From Methanosarcina horonobensis HB-1 = JCM 15518 (GTDB lineage: Archaea > Halobacteriota > Methanosarcinia > Methanosarcinales > Methanosarcinaceae), in NCBI RefSeq assembly GCF_000970285.1, contig NZ_CP009516.1, positions 1 through 64,000 on the forward strand: a stretch of DNA of 64,000 bases, given 5' to 3'. The notes below the pieces were generated by a model. The model was not told where the DNA came from and made no database searches. It worked only from the letters and a program-made list of their open reading frames with translations. The position numbers and the translations under genes are program-made. This document shows, piece after piece, positions 50,636 to 59,530 of the stretch (positions are counted from its first letter, which is position 1; each line of letters starts with the position of its first letter).

Positions 50636-51220
50636 ATGGATTATATAGAAACTTGGAAAGAAGTTATACAAAGGCCGTCTAATTTTTATAGAAAAATGCC
50701 AACGGCCGGAGGATACGCTGAGCCGCTCACTTTTGCAGCAATCAGCTATTTCATATACGGACTTTTGACTGCACTTTTTAACCGCGGTATGATGGGAGGC
50801 ATGTCTGGATATGGAGGTATGTATGGGTATGGAATGGGTTCAGGAGGGTATGGTCTTACTACCGCCCTTATGATGGCAATCATGATGCCTATTATAGGTA
50901 TTATCTCCATCTTTATCGGAGCTGCAATACTTTATATCATCTATAAAGTGCTTGGAGGAAAAGGGAGCTATGAAGGTACTGTAAGATTCATATCTTATGC
51001 GACTGCAGTGATGCTGCTTTCCTGGATTCCGTTTATCGGCTGGATCTTTGGGTTTTACGGAATATATCTCTATATCTTGGGCGGCATGATCGTACACGAT
51101 GTAAGTATGGTTAAATCAGCGATAGCTGTACTCCTGCCTACTTTCCTGATCATCTTAATTGTCATAATTATGGTAGTTCTGGCAGGATCAATTGCATATA
51201 CCATGATTTTTCCATCCTGA
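50636..51220 (+). CDS. YIP1 family membrane protein
   Basis: This 194-residue integral membrane protein of the Yip1-like family begins WKEVIQRPSNFYRKMP, the N-terminal motif of prokaryotic YIP1 proteins. About five membrane segments follow. Between segments 1 and 2 is an unusual loop rich in Met, Gly and Tyr (MMGGMSGYGGMYGYGMGSGG). Function is unknown; Met/Gly-rich loops could bind copper or other metals, which is only a guess. A TATA box lies about 35 bases upstream of the ATG. Confidence 0.85.
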   Translation: MDYIETWKEVIQRPSNFYRKMPTAGGYAEPLTFAAISYFIYGLLTALFNRGMMGGMSGYGGMYGYGMGSGGYGLTTALMMAIMMPIIGIISIFIGAAILYIIYKVLGGKGSYEGTVRFISYATAVMLLSWIPFIGWIFGFYGIYLYILGGMIVHDVSMVKSAIAVLLPTFLIILIVIIMVVLAGSIAYTMIFPS

Positions 51221-51361
51221 TTTGGTTTCTCCTTTCTGGAGATTATATATTATTTTTTGATGTGTCTCCCAAATTCTTTGAAGTTTATTGCCTTAAGCTA
51301 AATATTTATATATAAGAAATTACTTTAAATGCATCTACACGGCTAATACGTGATCAAAAAT

Positions 51362-51433
51362 GCCAAGATGGCGGAGCGGCTACGCAATCGCCTGCAGAGC
51401 GATACCATTCCGGTTCGAATCCGGATCTTGGCT
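51362..51433 (+). tRNA. tRNA-Cys (GCA), copy 1
   Basis: Acceptor stem GCCAAGA pairs with TCTTGGC; discriminator base T. The anticodon loop CTGCAGA gives anticodon GCA. The T arm is CCGGTTCGAATCCGG. No CCA is encoded. The 3' flank is T-rich (TTTCTCTT). A second copy follows 70 bases later. Confidence 0.96.
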
Positions 51434-51503
51434 TTCTCTTCTAATAATTGATTTAGCCTAAAACTATATATTCAATAACGTGCTTTAAAAGAATCCACTT
51501 TGT

Positions 51504-51575
51504 GCCAAGGTGGCGGAGCGGCTACGCAATCGCCTGCAGAGCGATACCATTCCGGTTCGAATCCGGACCTTGGCT
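51504..51575 (+). tRNA. tRNA-Cys (GCA), copy 2
   Basis: The body, anticodon (GCA) and T arm are the same as in copy 1. The acceptor stem is GCCAAGG with CCTTGGC, so base pair 7-66 changed from A-T to G-C by a compensatory change. Discriminator base is T, followed by a T run. Methanosarcina is known to carry several tRNA-Cys genes, charged both by CysRS and by the SepRS/SepCysS route. Confidence 0.96.
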
Positions 51576-51751
51576 TTTTAAACACTTTCTACTTCTCTGT
51601 AAGAAATCTTTTAATTCTTATCGAATCTTTTCTAAATCTTTTTTGTTTTAAATCTAACTTCTCCAGAGGATCTGCTTTTGTTTTTTCAGCTGACAACCCA
51701 ATTATGTTTTAATCTGGTATTTTTTATATCAAGAGAATACTAATTCTGGGC

Positions 51752-52369
51752 ATGGACATTGATGAACTCATGCGGAGGCTTTTCGAATTTTATCCTGATG
51801 GCTGCACTGTAGACGTACGGGAACCTTTTTTCGCATTAATCTCCACAGTCATGTCACACAGGACCCGTGACGATGTAACATATCCTGCAGCAGAGAGACT
51901 TTTTGAGAGATTCTCAACCCCTGAGGAAATGGTCGAGGCCGATGTTGAAGAAATTGAAGCTCTCATAAAAGATGTGGGCTTTTACAGGGTCAAAGCGGGA
52001 AGGATAAAGGAAATCTCCAGAATTTTGCTGGAAGAATACAACGGCACAGTTCCGGATGAAATGGAAACTCTCCTGAAACTTCCCGGAGTCGGCAGGAAAA
52101 CGGCTAACTGTGTACTTGCGCATGCATTTCTCAAAGAAGATGCTCTTGCTGTAGATACACATGTCCACAGGATTTCTAACAGGCTTGGGCTGGTAGTAAC
52201 AAAGAATCCTGAGGAGACAGAAATAGAACTAAAAAAGATCCTGCCGCAGAAGTACTGGAGGCACGTAAATATTTTGCTTGTAAAATTCGGGCAAAATGTC
52301 TGCCGGCCTGTATCTTCCAGGTGCGGAATTTGTGTCCTGAACGATATGTGCCCTAAAATTCTCCTTTAA
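51752..52369 (+). CDS. nth: Endonuclease III (HhH-GPD DNA glycosylase/AP lyase)
   Basis: This 205-residue base-excision-repair enzyme removes oxidised pyrimidines and cuts AP sites. The helix-hairpin-helix motif is LPGVGRKTANC with catalytic Lys116. The catalytic Asp135 is in AVDTHVHRISNRLGL. A C-terminal [4Fe-4S] cluster is built by CRPVSSRCGICVLNDMC (spacing 6-2-5). The segment STVMSHRTRD replaces the LSAQTTD loop of E. coli Nth, as in many archaeal members. The start ATG at 51752 has GGG just upstream. It stands between the tRNA-Cys pair and Fae-Hps. Confidence 0.93.
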   Translation: MDIDELMRRLFEFYPDGCTVDVREPFFALISTVMSHRTRDDVTYPAAERLFERFSTPEEMVEADVEEIEALIKDVGFYRVKAGRIKEISRILLEEYNGTVPDEMETLLKLPGVGRKTANCVLAHAFLKEDALAVDTHVHRISNRLGLVVTKNPEETEIELKKILPQKYWRHVNILLVKFGQNVCRPVSSRCGICVLNDMCPKILL

Positions 52370-52458
52370 TCAGGAGTTCTCAAAAGTATTATTATTGTAT
52401 AATCGAATTCGTAAGGCACTGTGCAGGGATAGAAAACTCTTATGGGGGATACGAGATT

Positions 52459-52470
52459 ATTTATATAAAG
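52459..52470 (+). promoter_or_regulatory. TATA box of the Fae-Hps gene
   Basis: ATTTATATAAAG lies ~165 bases before the Fae-Hps start, implying a 5' leader of ~140 bases. The leader is AT-rich with no recognised riboswitch. Confidence 0.5.
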
Positions 52471-52632
52471 CTGGCATTAAGCTGGCAAAAGGGTTACGCT
52501 TAGCCCTGAATTTGATAACAAATTCATTTAAGATGCACAGCTGTTATACTTTACATGCATACTATCAATACTCTGCACAGTATATGTTATCGATAATCTG
52601 CATCTCACATTTACCGATTCACGAGGTTAAAC

Positions 52633-53811
52633 ATGTTTCAGATAGGAGAAGCATTAATGGGGCAGGGCTCGGAACTTGCCCACGTTGATTTGATGATAGG
52701 AGACAAGGGAGGTCCTGTAGGACAGGCTTTTGCAAACGGCCTTACTCAGCTCTCAGCCGGGCACACCCCTCTTCTTTCAGTTATCAGGCCAAACTTACCG
52801 CCAAAGCCTTCGACACTTATTATCCCGAAGGTTACAGTGAAGAACATGGACCAGGCAGCAAGAATTTTCGGACCTGCCCAGTCAGCAGTTGCAAAGGCAG
52901 TAGCAGACTCTGTAGAAGAAGGCGTGATCCCGAAAGACCAGGTTGAAGATCTTGTCATTGTAGCAAGCGTTTTTATCCACCCAGAAGCCCAGGACTATAA
53001 CAAGATCTATAGATACAACTATGGCGCAACAAAGCTCGCAATCAAAAGAGCACTTGAAGGCTTCCCGGATATTGACACCGTACTTGAGGAAAGCAACAAG
53101 TCCACACATGCTATCATGGGCTTCAAAGTCACAAGGCTCTGGGACCCACCATACCTTCAGATTGCTTTTGACAACCCGAACCTTGAGTTCGTGCTTTCTG
53201 CTATCTCAGACATCCCGAAGAGCGACCACGTAATTATTGAAGCAGGTACGCCCCTTATCAAGCGCTATGGCACAGACGTGATTTCCAAGATCAGGCAGGT
53301 AAGACCGGACGCCTTCATTGTTGCTGACTTAAAGACTCTGGATACCGGAAACCTTGAAGCCAGAATGGTTGCAGATGCCGCAGGCGATGCTATTGTAGTT
53401 TCAGCCCTTGCCCCCATTAGCACCATTGACAAGCTTATTGAGGAAGCCCACAAGACAGGCATCTACGCAGTTATGGACACACTTAACCAGCACGACCCGG
53501 TTTCCGTCTTAAAGCAGCTCAAAATTATGCCCGATGTCATTGAACTCCACCGCGGAATAGACATCGAAGGCACAGAACATGCATGGGGCAACATTGCAGA
53601 AATCAAAAAGATCGCTCCAAAGGCTCTGGTTGCAGTTGCAGGCGGAGTACGTCTTGACAAGGTGCCTGTAGCTATCGCTCAGGGTGCTGATATCCTTGTG
53701 GTCGGCAGGGCCATTACCAATGCAAAGGATGTCAGGGAAGTGGCTGAACAGTTCATCAACAGCCTTAACAAGCCAGAAATCGACCAGTTCAGGGTCATGA
53801 CAGACTTCTGA
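52633..53811 (+). CDS. fae-hps: Fae-Hps bifunctional enzyme (formaldehyde-activating / 3-hexulose-6-phosphate synthase)
   Basis: This 392-residue fusion has Fae at about residues 1-160, which condenses formaldehyde with tetrahydromethanopterin; the catalytic His17 is in [19 protein letters not shown]. Hps at about 165-392 cleaves or forms 3-hexulose-6-phosphate; it is an OMPDC-family TIM barrel with [30 protein letters not shown] and VAVAGGVR. In methanogens the Hps direction supplies ribulose 5-phosphate and the formaldehyde released is captured by Fae. The start has GAGGTTAAAC upstream. A leader of about 140 bases is predicted. tpiA follows after ~190 bases. Confidence 0.96.
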   Translation: MFQIGEALMGQGSELAHVDLMIGDKGGPVGQAFANGLTQLSAGHTPLLSVIRPNLPPKPSTLIIPKVTVKNMDQAARIFGPAQSAVAKAVADSVEEGVIPKDQVEDLVIVASVFIHPEAQDYNKIYRYNYGATKLAIKRALEGFPDIDTVLEESNKSTHAIMGFKVTRLWDPPYLQIAFDNPNLEFVLSAISDIPKSDHVIIEAGTPLIKRYGTDVISKIRQVRPDAFIVADLKTLDTGNLEARMVADAAGDAIVVSALAPISTIDKLIEEAHKTGIYAVMDTLNQHDPVSVLKQLKIMPDVIELHRGIDIEGTEHAWGNIAEIKKIAPKALVAVAGGVRLDKVPVAIAQGADILVVGRAITNAKDVREVAEQFINSLNKPEIDQFRVMTDF

Positions 53812-54002
53812 ACAGGTTTTGAAAATTTTCCGAAAAAAAGAGCTGTCGGATACTGTTAAAACGGTTTTATTAGCTATTAAAAACAGCTAAACCGTAATAA
53901 CAAAAATACGGCAAAATTTCCGGCAGAGATTCTCTGAGAAAGTGTGAGTTTCCACGCTTTTTCTTTTTCATTTTCTTTTCACTTTTCAGGAGGGTATCTT
54001 CC

Positions 54003-54671
54003 TTGAGTTCACCATTCATTTTACTGAACTATAAGACCTACATACAGGGTACAGGCCAGGGAGCAGTTGAAATTGCAAAAGCCTGCAAAGCCGTGTCCGA
54101 AGAATCAGGTATCGAGATCGCAGTAGCTCCTCAGCTTCCTGATATTTACAGGGTAGCTTCCGAGGTTGAACTTCCGGTTTTTTCCCAGCACCTGGACGGC
54201 ATAGGAGCAGGAAGCTTTACAGGTCATGTTTTCGGAAAATGTGTAAAAGAAGCAGGAGCTGTCGGGACTCTGATCAATCACTCTGAAAGGCGTCTGACCC
54301 TTGCAGAAATCGAAGCTTCTCTCAAGGCAGCAAAAGAATTCGGACTGAGGGCGGTTATCTGCACCAATAACGTTCCCACAACTGCCGCAGCTGCAGCCCT
54401 TGAGCCCGATTATGTAGCAATTGAGCCGCCGGAGCTCATAGGCAGTGGAATTCCTGTCTCAAAAGCTGATCCCGAAGTTGTTAGTGGTTCGGTTGAAGCC
54501 GTTGCAAAGATCAACCCTGATGTAAAAGTACTTTGCGGCGCAGGAATTTCAAAAGGTGAAGATCTAAGAGCCGCCCTTGACCTTGGCTCGCAGGGTGTAC
54601 TCCTTGCTTCCGGAATTGTAAAAGCTGCAGATCCTAAAGCTGCACTTGAAGACCTTATCCGCCTGGTTTAA
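54003..54671 (+). CDS. tpiA: Triosephosphate isomerase
   Basis: This 222-residue archaeal-type TIM barrel interconverts dihydroxyacetone phosphate and glyceraldehyde 3-phosphate. The catalytic residues are Lys11 (LLNYKTY), His93 (LINHSERR) and Glu141 (VAIEPPELIGSG), and the phosphate loop is CGAGISKGED. The ~222-residue length is the shorter, tetrameric archaeal form. The start is TTG at 54003, nine bases after GGAGGG. It follows Fae-Hps, so the two serve neighbouring parts of carbohydrate metabolism, but separate promoters are possible. Confidence 0.95.
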   Translation: MSSPFILLNYKTYIQGTGQGAVEIAKACKAVSEESGIEIAVAPQLPDIYRVASEVELPVFSQHLDGIGAGSFTGHVFGKCVKEAGAVGTLINHSERRLTLAEIEASLKAAKEFGLRAVICTNNVPTTAAAAALEPDYVAIEPPELIGSGIPVSKADPEVVSGSVEAVAKINPDVKVLCGAGISKGEDLRAALDLGSQGVLLASGIVKAADPKAALEDLIRLV

Positions 54672-55253
54672 GCTTAGTTTTCTGAGTTTCAGGTTAAGTC
54701 GGTATTTGTCTTCAGGTACTTGATGGGAGGTTCTATTTCCCTCTCATCTCCGATTTCAATCAGCAGAAAAATCAGGCTTTTCTCTTGTTCTAATTCTTAC
54801 TCTTAGTTTTTTTCCAAAGATAAGCTAGAATATCCTTTTCCTCAAACGCCAGGACCTATATAAACAGTTTCACGGTCTATAATCACGGTTTTATTGTTTT
54901 CATAATTGCGACTTATGCGTCTCAATAATCATTTAATATTAGTTTATAAAAAATAAAGAAATAAGGCAATTTAATGTTATTTCTTCAATTTAATGTGATA
55001 AATATGAGTATTTAAATTTGTTGAGGTTAACTCTAATAAATACATTTATATGCTGCCGCCAAGCTCCGAAAATACTTCTTTTTTTCTTGCAATCTTCCTT
55101 CTGATCTGGAGATCCGTCTCCTTAAAACTTCTAATTTATTCTTCAATAGCTTTTTTTCGGTAAATTATGCCGATTAAGATATTATTATATAGCTGGAATT
55201 TTAATATGGTTAATTCTTTTATTAATTGTTGATAATAATTATTTAGAAAAATA
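54672..55253. other. AT-rich intergenic region
   Basis: No gene is seen between tpiA and the FmdE-ABC operon. T-rich runs after 54750 may end tpiA transcription. Confidence 0.45.
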
Positions 55254-55265
55254 TAATACGTATTA
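55249..55265 (+). promoter_or_regulatory. TATA element and 12-base palindrome before the FmdE-ABC operon
   Basis: AAAATATAATA is a TATA-like element, and the palindrome TAATACGTATTA (55254-55265) overlaps it, a place where a repressor would block the promoter. The distance to the ATG at 55290 implies a very short leader. Confidence 0.45.
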
Positions 55266-55289
55266 CAAAAGTAATCATTCTTGATCAAA

Positions 55290-55934
55290 ATGGCTGGAGA
55301 ATGTTCACACGAAAATACAGGGGTAGATCAAATAGTTCCCTTTTCCGAGGTTTCAAAGTTTCACGGGCATGTGTGTCCGGGGCTGACTATAGGTTATATG
55401 GCTGCCAGAGCCGGCACACAAGAGCTTTGTGTTGACAGGGATATCGATGAAGAGCTTGTGACTATTGTTGAAAACGATGCCTGTGGAGTTGATGCGGTTC
55501 AGGTTGTAACGGGCTGCACTATTGGAAAAGGCAACCTTATCTACAGGGATTATGGGAAGCAGGCTTTCACTTTCATATGCAGAGACAGCGGCAAAGCCGT
55601 CAGGGTTGTACTGAAATCCGATTTTAACATTGAGAACCTTGACCTTGAGTTAAGCGAGCTTCGTCCCAAAGTGATGTCAGGTACAGCTACCGAATCCGAA
55701 ACACTGGACTTCAGAACACGGATGAATTGTATCTCGGAATACATGAGAGAAATGCCGGCTGAAGAAATGTTCGACATAAAACATGTAAACGTGGAAATTC
55801 CCCAAAAAGCCAGGATCTTTAATTCGGTAAAGTGCTCAAAGTGCGGGGAAATGTTTGCAGAATCCCGCGCCAGAATGCAGAATGGAGAAATAGTCTGCAT
55901 ATCCTGTTATGATGAGTATACCAGAGGCTGGTAA
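55290..55934 (+). CDS. FmdE family protein with C-terminal zinc ribbon
   Basis: This ~214-residue protein has an FmdE domain: FHGHVCPGLTIGYMAARAG, VENDACGVDAVQVVTGC, GKGNLIYRDYGKQAF. The C-terminal zinc ribbon has CSKCGEMF ... IVCISCYDEY. FmdE proteins are named after a formylmethanofuran dehydrogenase-linked gene but are not core enzyme subunits; metal or cofactor handling is suspected. A TTG at 55281 is an alternative start; the ATG at 55290 fits the short distance from the TATA box. The stop is two bases before the start of an ABC substrate-binding protein, so this is the first gene of a six-gene operon. Confidence 0.85.
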   Translation: MAGECSHENTGVDQIVPFSEVSKFHGHVCPGLTIGYMAARAGTQELCVDRDIDEELVTIVENDACGVDAVQVVTGCTIGKGNLIYRDYGKQAFTFICRDSGKAVRVVLKSDFNIENLDLELSELRPKVMSGTATESETLDFRTRMNCISEYMREMPAEEMFDIKHVNVEIPQKARIFNSVKCSKCGEMFAESRARMQNGEIVCISCYDEYTRGW

Positions 55935-55936
55935 AA

Positions 55937-57688
55937 ATGAAAGTCGAAAAAGTATTCTCAGTTCTCTTATCCTTTTTTATTATCAGTTCCGTATTCGGTC
56001 CTCTTTTCCTCTCATCGGCTGCTGCAACCGCAGAAAACACCGTGGAGGAAAGTAACAGAGTTTTCAAAGCAACCTGGGGAGCAAGCGGTGGTGACTGGGG
56101 ATTTCCTTCTCCACTGACCTTTTACCCCAGGGGTCCGGGTTATGTAATGACGAGTTTCTGTTTTGACTCGCTGGTCTGGCCTGATGAGACAGGAAACTTC
56201 ACAGGGCTGCTTGCCAGTTCCTGGGAGAATTCACCTGACGGGCTTACCTGGACCTTCTACCTTCGGGAAAACGTGACCTGGCACGACGGCGAACCGTTCA
56301 CTGCAGATGATGTAATCTTCACGTACGATTATATTCAAGGTAAAGCAGCAATAAGCCCGATCGGAGCAGGCTGGTATAATACTGCAGTCATTGAAAGTGT
56401 GGAAGCCCCGGATAAATATACAGTCCGGATAAAGCTCAACCGGCCATATGCGCCTTTCATGCAGCAGGTAGCTGCTGTAATTCCTATCATGCCGGAACAC
56501 ATCTGGAAAGATGTCTCTGACCCGACAAAATATATGGATGACAAAGCAGCTATCGGAACAGGGCCTTTCATCCTTGAAGACTATAACAAAGATCAGCAGT
56601 CCTACAAATATTCTGCAAACGAGAACTATTTCCTTGGAAAACCGGTTATTGATACTCTTATCTTCGTGAAATCCACTGACCCTGTGATTTCTCTTAAAGT
56701 AGGCGATGCAGACGAAGCCAGCCTTACCCTTGATCAGGTTCAGGCCCTGAAAGATTCGGAAAACATGAAAGTGATCCAGGGTCCAGGATACTGGGTTTAC
56801 AGGCTGAGATTCAACATCCCTGCAAATTCAATCCTTGAAAATACCGAGATTAGAAAAGCAATTTACCATTCCCTTGACTGTGAGGAAATCCAGAATAAGG
56901 TACTTCACGGCGGAGGTGTTGCAGGCAGCGCGGGGTACGTGCCTCCTTACTCCGGCTGGTATAACTCAGATGTAACACAGTACGCATATGACCCTGAAGC
57001 TGCCGGTAAAATCCTTGACGAGGCAGGGTATGATGAAGTTGGTTCGGACGGGATCAGGCTTACCCCGGACGGCGAAAAGCTTGAGTTCCAGTTACTGTAT
57101 ACCTCGGACCAGCAGAACCAGAGGATTGCAGAACTTGTCCAGAGTTATCTGAAGAACGTGGGCATTGGAGTGGTCCTTAAGCCCGGAGACACAAAAACCG
57201 TGGATGGCCTGGTAAATGCAGGCAACTTTGACCTGGCTATCTATTCCCACGGCACTTCAACAGATCCTGAGAGGATGTTAAATTCTTTCCCTGTGTCCAC
57301 GGGCTGGAATAACACCGAATTCGCATCCCTGGCAAACCAGCAGATGAGTACCCTGGACGAAGGGGAACGTAAGGAACTCGTAGACCGGATGCAGGTTTTG
57401 ATCGCGGAGAATGTCCCGACCATTCCCCTCCTGTACAGGAACGTTTACAGTGCATGTAACCAGGACAAGTTCGATGGCTTCTTCTACACACCCGGAGGTG
57501 TGGGAGGTGGAGTTCCCACAGAATACAACAAACTGGTTTTCATCTACGGAGAATGGAAAGGCCAGAGTACTGCCTCTGAAAAAAACAATACTGCCAGTAC
57601 AAACTCTCCTTCAATGAATGCTCCTGGCATCCTGACGGCAGTGATGGCATTTGCAGTTGTTCTCATGCTGTACAGACAAAAAAGGTAA
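55937..57688 (+). CDS. ABC transporter substrate-binding protein, peptide/nickel type (SBP_bac_5)
   Basis: This 583-residue exported solute-binding protein has residues ~7-33 as a signal peptide (VLLSFFIISSVFGPLFLSS). The family-5 fold shows the conserved WTFYLRENVTWHDGEPFTADDVIFT and the later YDPEAAGKILDEAGYDEV. The C-terminus has a Ser/Asn-rich linker and a hydrophobic anchor ending in positive residues (ILTAVMAFAVVLMLYRQKR), which would tether it outside the membrane. The ligand could be oligopeptides, nickel or a metal chelate; the sequence alone does not tell. It is followed by two permeases and two ATPases. Confidence 0.92.
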   Translation: MKVEKVFSVLLSFFIISSVFGPLFLSSAAATAENTVEESNRVFKATWGASGGDWGFPSPLTFYPRGPGYVMTSFCFDSLVWPDETGNFTGLLASSWENSPDGLTWTFYLRENVTWHDGEPFTADDVIFTYDYIQGKAAISPIGAGWYNTAVIESVEAPDKYTVRIKLNRPYAPFMQQVAAVIPIMPEHIWKDVSDPTKYMDDKAAIGTGPFILEDYNKDQQSYKYSANENYFLGKPVIDTLIFVKSTDPVISLKVGDADEASLTLDQVQALKDSENMKVIQGPGYWVYRLRFNIPANSILENTEIRKAIYHSLDCEEIQNKVLHGGGVAGSAGYVPPYSGWYNSDVTQYAYDPEAAGKILDEAGYDEVGSDGIRLTPDGEKLEFQLLYTSDQQNQRIAELVQSYLKNVGIGVVLKPGDTKTVDGLVNAGNFDLAIYSHGTSTDPERMLNSFPVSTGWNNTEFASLANQQMSTLDEGERKELVDRMQVLIAENVPTIPLLYRNVYSACNQDKFDGFFYTPGGVGGGVPTEYNKLVFIYGEWKGQSTASEKNNTASTNSPSMNAPGILTAVMAFAVVLMLYRQKR

Positions 57689-57704
57689 TGAACAGGTGTT
57701 GTGA

Positions 57705-58703
57705 TTGTCGGACAGAGTTCAGTGGGGACATGTTTTATCAAGAGGGCTGGAGTATGCCCTCACATTTTTTTTGATTCTTACTGTCAATTTTTTTCTGCCT
57801 CGCTTTATGCCCGGGGGTCCACTGTTAAGCGTGCTCGGGAGCCAGAGTGCCGACTTACCGGTGGTCATCGATGATGAGACAAAGTCCAGGCTGATGGACT
57901 ACTATCACTTAAACGACCCCCTGCACTTACAGTTCGTTCACTATTTGATAGATGCAGCGCACCTGGATTTTGGTTATTCGATATTCTACAATGTGCCCGT
58001 AGTTGACGTAATCTCCGGCAGGTTGCCATGGACCCTGCTTCTGATGGGGACCGCACTGCTGCTGTCCACAGTGCTGGGAATTTTGCTCGGGCTCGAATCC
58101 TCCTGGAACCGGGAAAAAAGGCTGGACAACCTGCTGCTTATCGTGATACCTTTGTTCAGGTCCGTCCCTGTATTCTTTTTAGGGTCAATTTTCATCTTCC
58201 TTTTTGGGTACAGGCTGGGCCTGTTCCCGGTTTCGGGAGCTCTGACCCCATACATGGATTATCAGGATTTTTCCTCAATGGTAAAAGACGTTGCTTCCCA
58301 CCTGGTACTTCCATTGGCATGCCTTTCAGCTTTTGAGATGCCAGGCACATACCTGCTCGTAAGAAACGTCTGTTCCCAGCAGCTTGAACGTCCCTATGTC
58401 CTTATGGATATTGCAAGGGGTTTGAAAGACCGTCACGTTAAGAGACACATACTTCTCAACTCTATCGGGCCAGTGGTGAATCAGGTAGCTGCGATGCTCG
58501 GATTCATGGTAGGAGGAACCTTGTTCGTGGAGACGGTATTCTCGTACCCAGGAATGGGGCTTCTTGTTTACAATGCGTTTATCGAAAGGGATTATCCTGT
58601 CCTTCAGGGAGCTTTTGTTTTCATGTCCCTCTTTGTGCTGACATGTAACTACGCAGCCGATATCGTATGTTCATATATTGACGGCAGGGCAGGACAGGAG
58701 TGA
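57705..58703 (+). CDS. ABC transporter permease, DppB/NikB type
   Basis: This 332-residue membrane permease has six predicted membrane segments. The first begins YALTFFLILTVNFFLPRFMP, and the family motif PGGPLLSVLG follows. The EAA-like cytoplasmic loop (MDIARGLKDRHVKRHILLNS) contacts the ATPases. The start is TTG at 57705, seven bases after AGGTG. The stop overlaps the next gene's possible GTG start (GTGA). It is the third gene of the FmdE-ABC operon. Confidence 0.92.
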   Translation: MSDRVQWGHVLSRGLEYALTFFLILTVNFFLPRFMPGGPLLSVLGSQSADLPVVIDDETKSRLMDYYHLNDPLHLQFVHYLIDAAHLDFGYSIFYNVPVVDVISGRLPWTLLLMGTALLLSTVLGILLGLESSWNREKRLDNLLLIVIPLFRSVPVFFLGSIFIFLFGYRLGLFPVSGALTPYMDYQDFSSMVKDVASHLVLPLACLSAFEMPGTYLLVRNVCSQQLERPYVLMDIARGLKDRHVKRHILLNSIGPVVNQVAAMLGFMVGGTLFVETVFSYPGMGLLVYNAFIERDYPVLQGAFVFMSLFVLTCNYAADIVCSYIDGRAGQE

Positions 58704-58705
58704 GT

Positions 58706-59530
58706 ATGCACGAAAAGACTGTCTCACAGAGATTAAAAACTCCAAAAGGAATTGCAGGTCTTACAATTCTGGCTTTTTTTATTGTAATGGCTGCAACCGC
58801 ACCTCTCCTGGCTCCTTACGGGTTCTCTGATTTCTCAAGCCAGCCTTTGCTTTCTCCGGATAACGCTCACCCGCTTGGTACCGATGATGTGGGAAGAGAT
58901 ATCTTCACAGAGCTCCTGTACGGCTCAAGGACTTCACTTACGGTTGCTTCTGTCGTATCTCTCGGAGTGCTGGTAATAGGTACCCTCGGAGGGGTATTCT
59001 CAGGATATGTGGGTGGGACCTTTGACAGGATCCTGATGAGAGGAGTTGATATTTTTCTCATGATCCCGGACCTTCCCCTCATCCTCATCCTTGCAGCATA
59101 CCTGAGGCCTAACATCTGGAATATTATTTTCATTCTGATAATTATGGGATGGCCCGTAGGTGCAAGAATCACAAGAGCCCAGACCAGGACTCTCAAAGTA
59201 TCCGGACATGTGGATTTTGCCCGGGTATCCGGGGCAAGGCCCTGGTATGTGGTCAGGAAACATATTGTGCCGGACATGTATCCCATTATGGTAACCACGA
59301 TTGTAATGCAGTCAATCCGTGCCATTCTGTCGGAGTCGGGGCTTGCTTTTCTGGGGCTTGGAGACCCTTCTTACCCGAGCTGGGGGACCATGATAAAATA
59401 TGCAATATCCTATCCGATGATATTTTTCACGGATGCGTGGATGTGGTGGCTGCTGCCTGCAGGGACATGCATAACACTGCTTGTACTCGGATTTGTGCTT
59501 CTGGGACAATCCCTTGAAGGTGATTATTGA
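58706..59530 (+). CDS. ABC transporter permease, DppC/NikC type
   Basis: This ~274-residue second permease of the peptide/nickel family has an N-terminal helix (GIAGLTILAFFIVMAATAPL), then HPLGTDDVGRDIFTELLYGSR, a DppC hallmark, further membrane segments and the EAA loop VDFARVSGARPWYVVRKHIV. An in-frame GTG at 58700 overlaps the previous stop; the ATG at 58706 has GGAG five bases upstream and is preferred. The last base overlaps the next start codon. Confidence 0.92.
   Translation: MHEKTVSQRLKTPKGIAGLTILAFFIVMAATAPLLAPYGFSDFSSQPLLSPDNAHPLGTDDVGRDIFTELLYGSRTSLTVASVVSLGVLVIGTLGGVFSGYVGGTFDRILMRGVDIFLMIPDLPLILILAAYLRPNIWNIIFILIIMGWPVGARITRAQTRTLKVSGHVDFARVSGARPWYVVRKHIVPDMYPIMVTTIVMQSIRAILSESGLAFLGLGDPSYPSWGTMIKYAISYPMIFFTDAWMWWLLPAGTCITLLVLGFVLLGQSLEGDY

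Noticed and set aside
50389-50682. 97-codon open frame before the YIP1 gene
   Set aside because: It overlaps the YIP1 TATA box and start, and its second half is not protein-like; at most a remnant.
52395-52688. Open frame in the Fae-Hps leader
   Set aside because: It overlaps the true Fae-Hps start in another frame and has no ribosome-binding site or homology.
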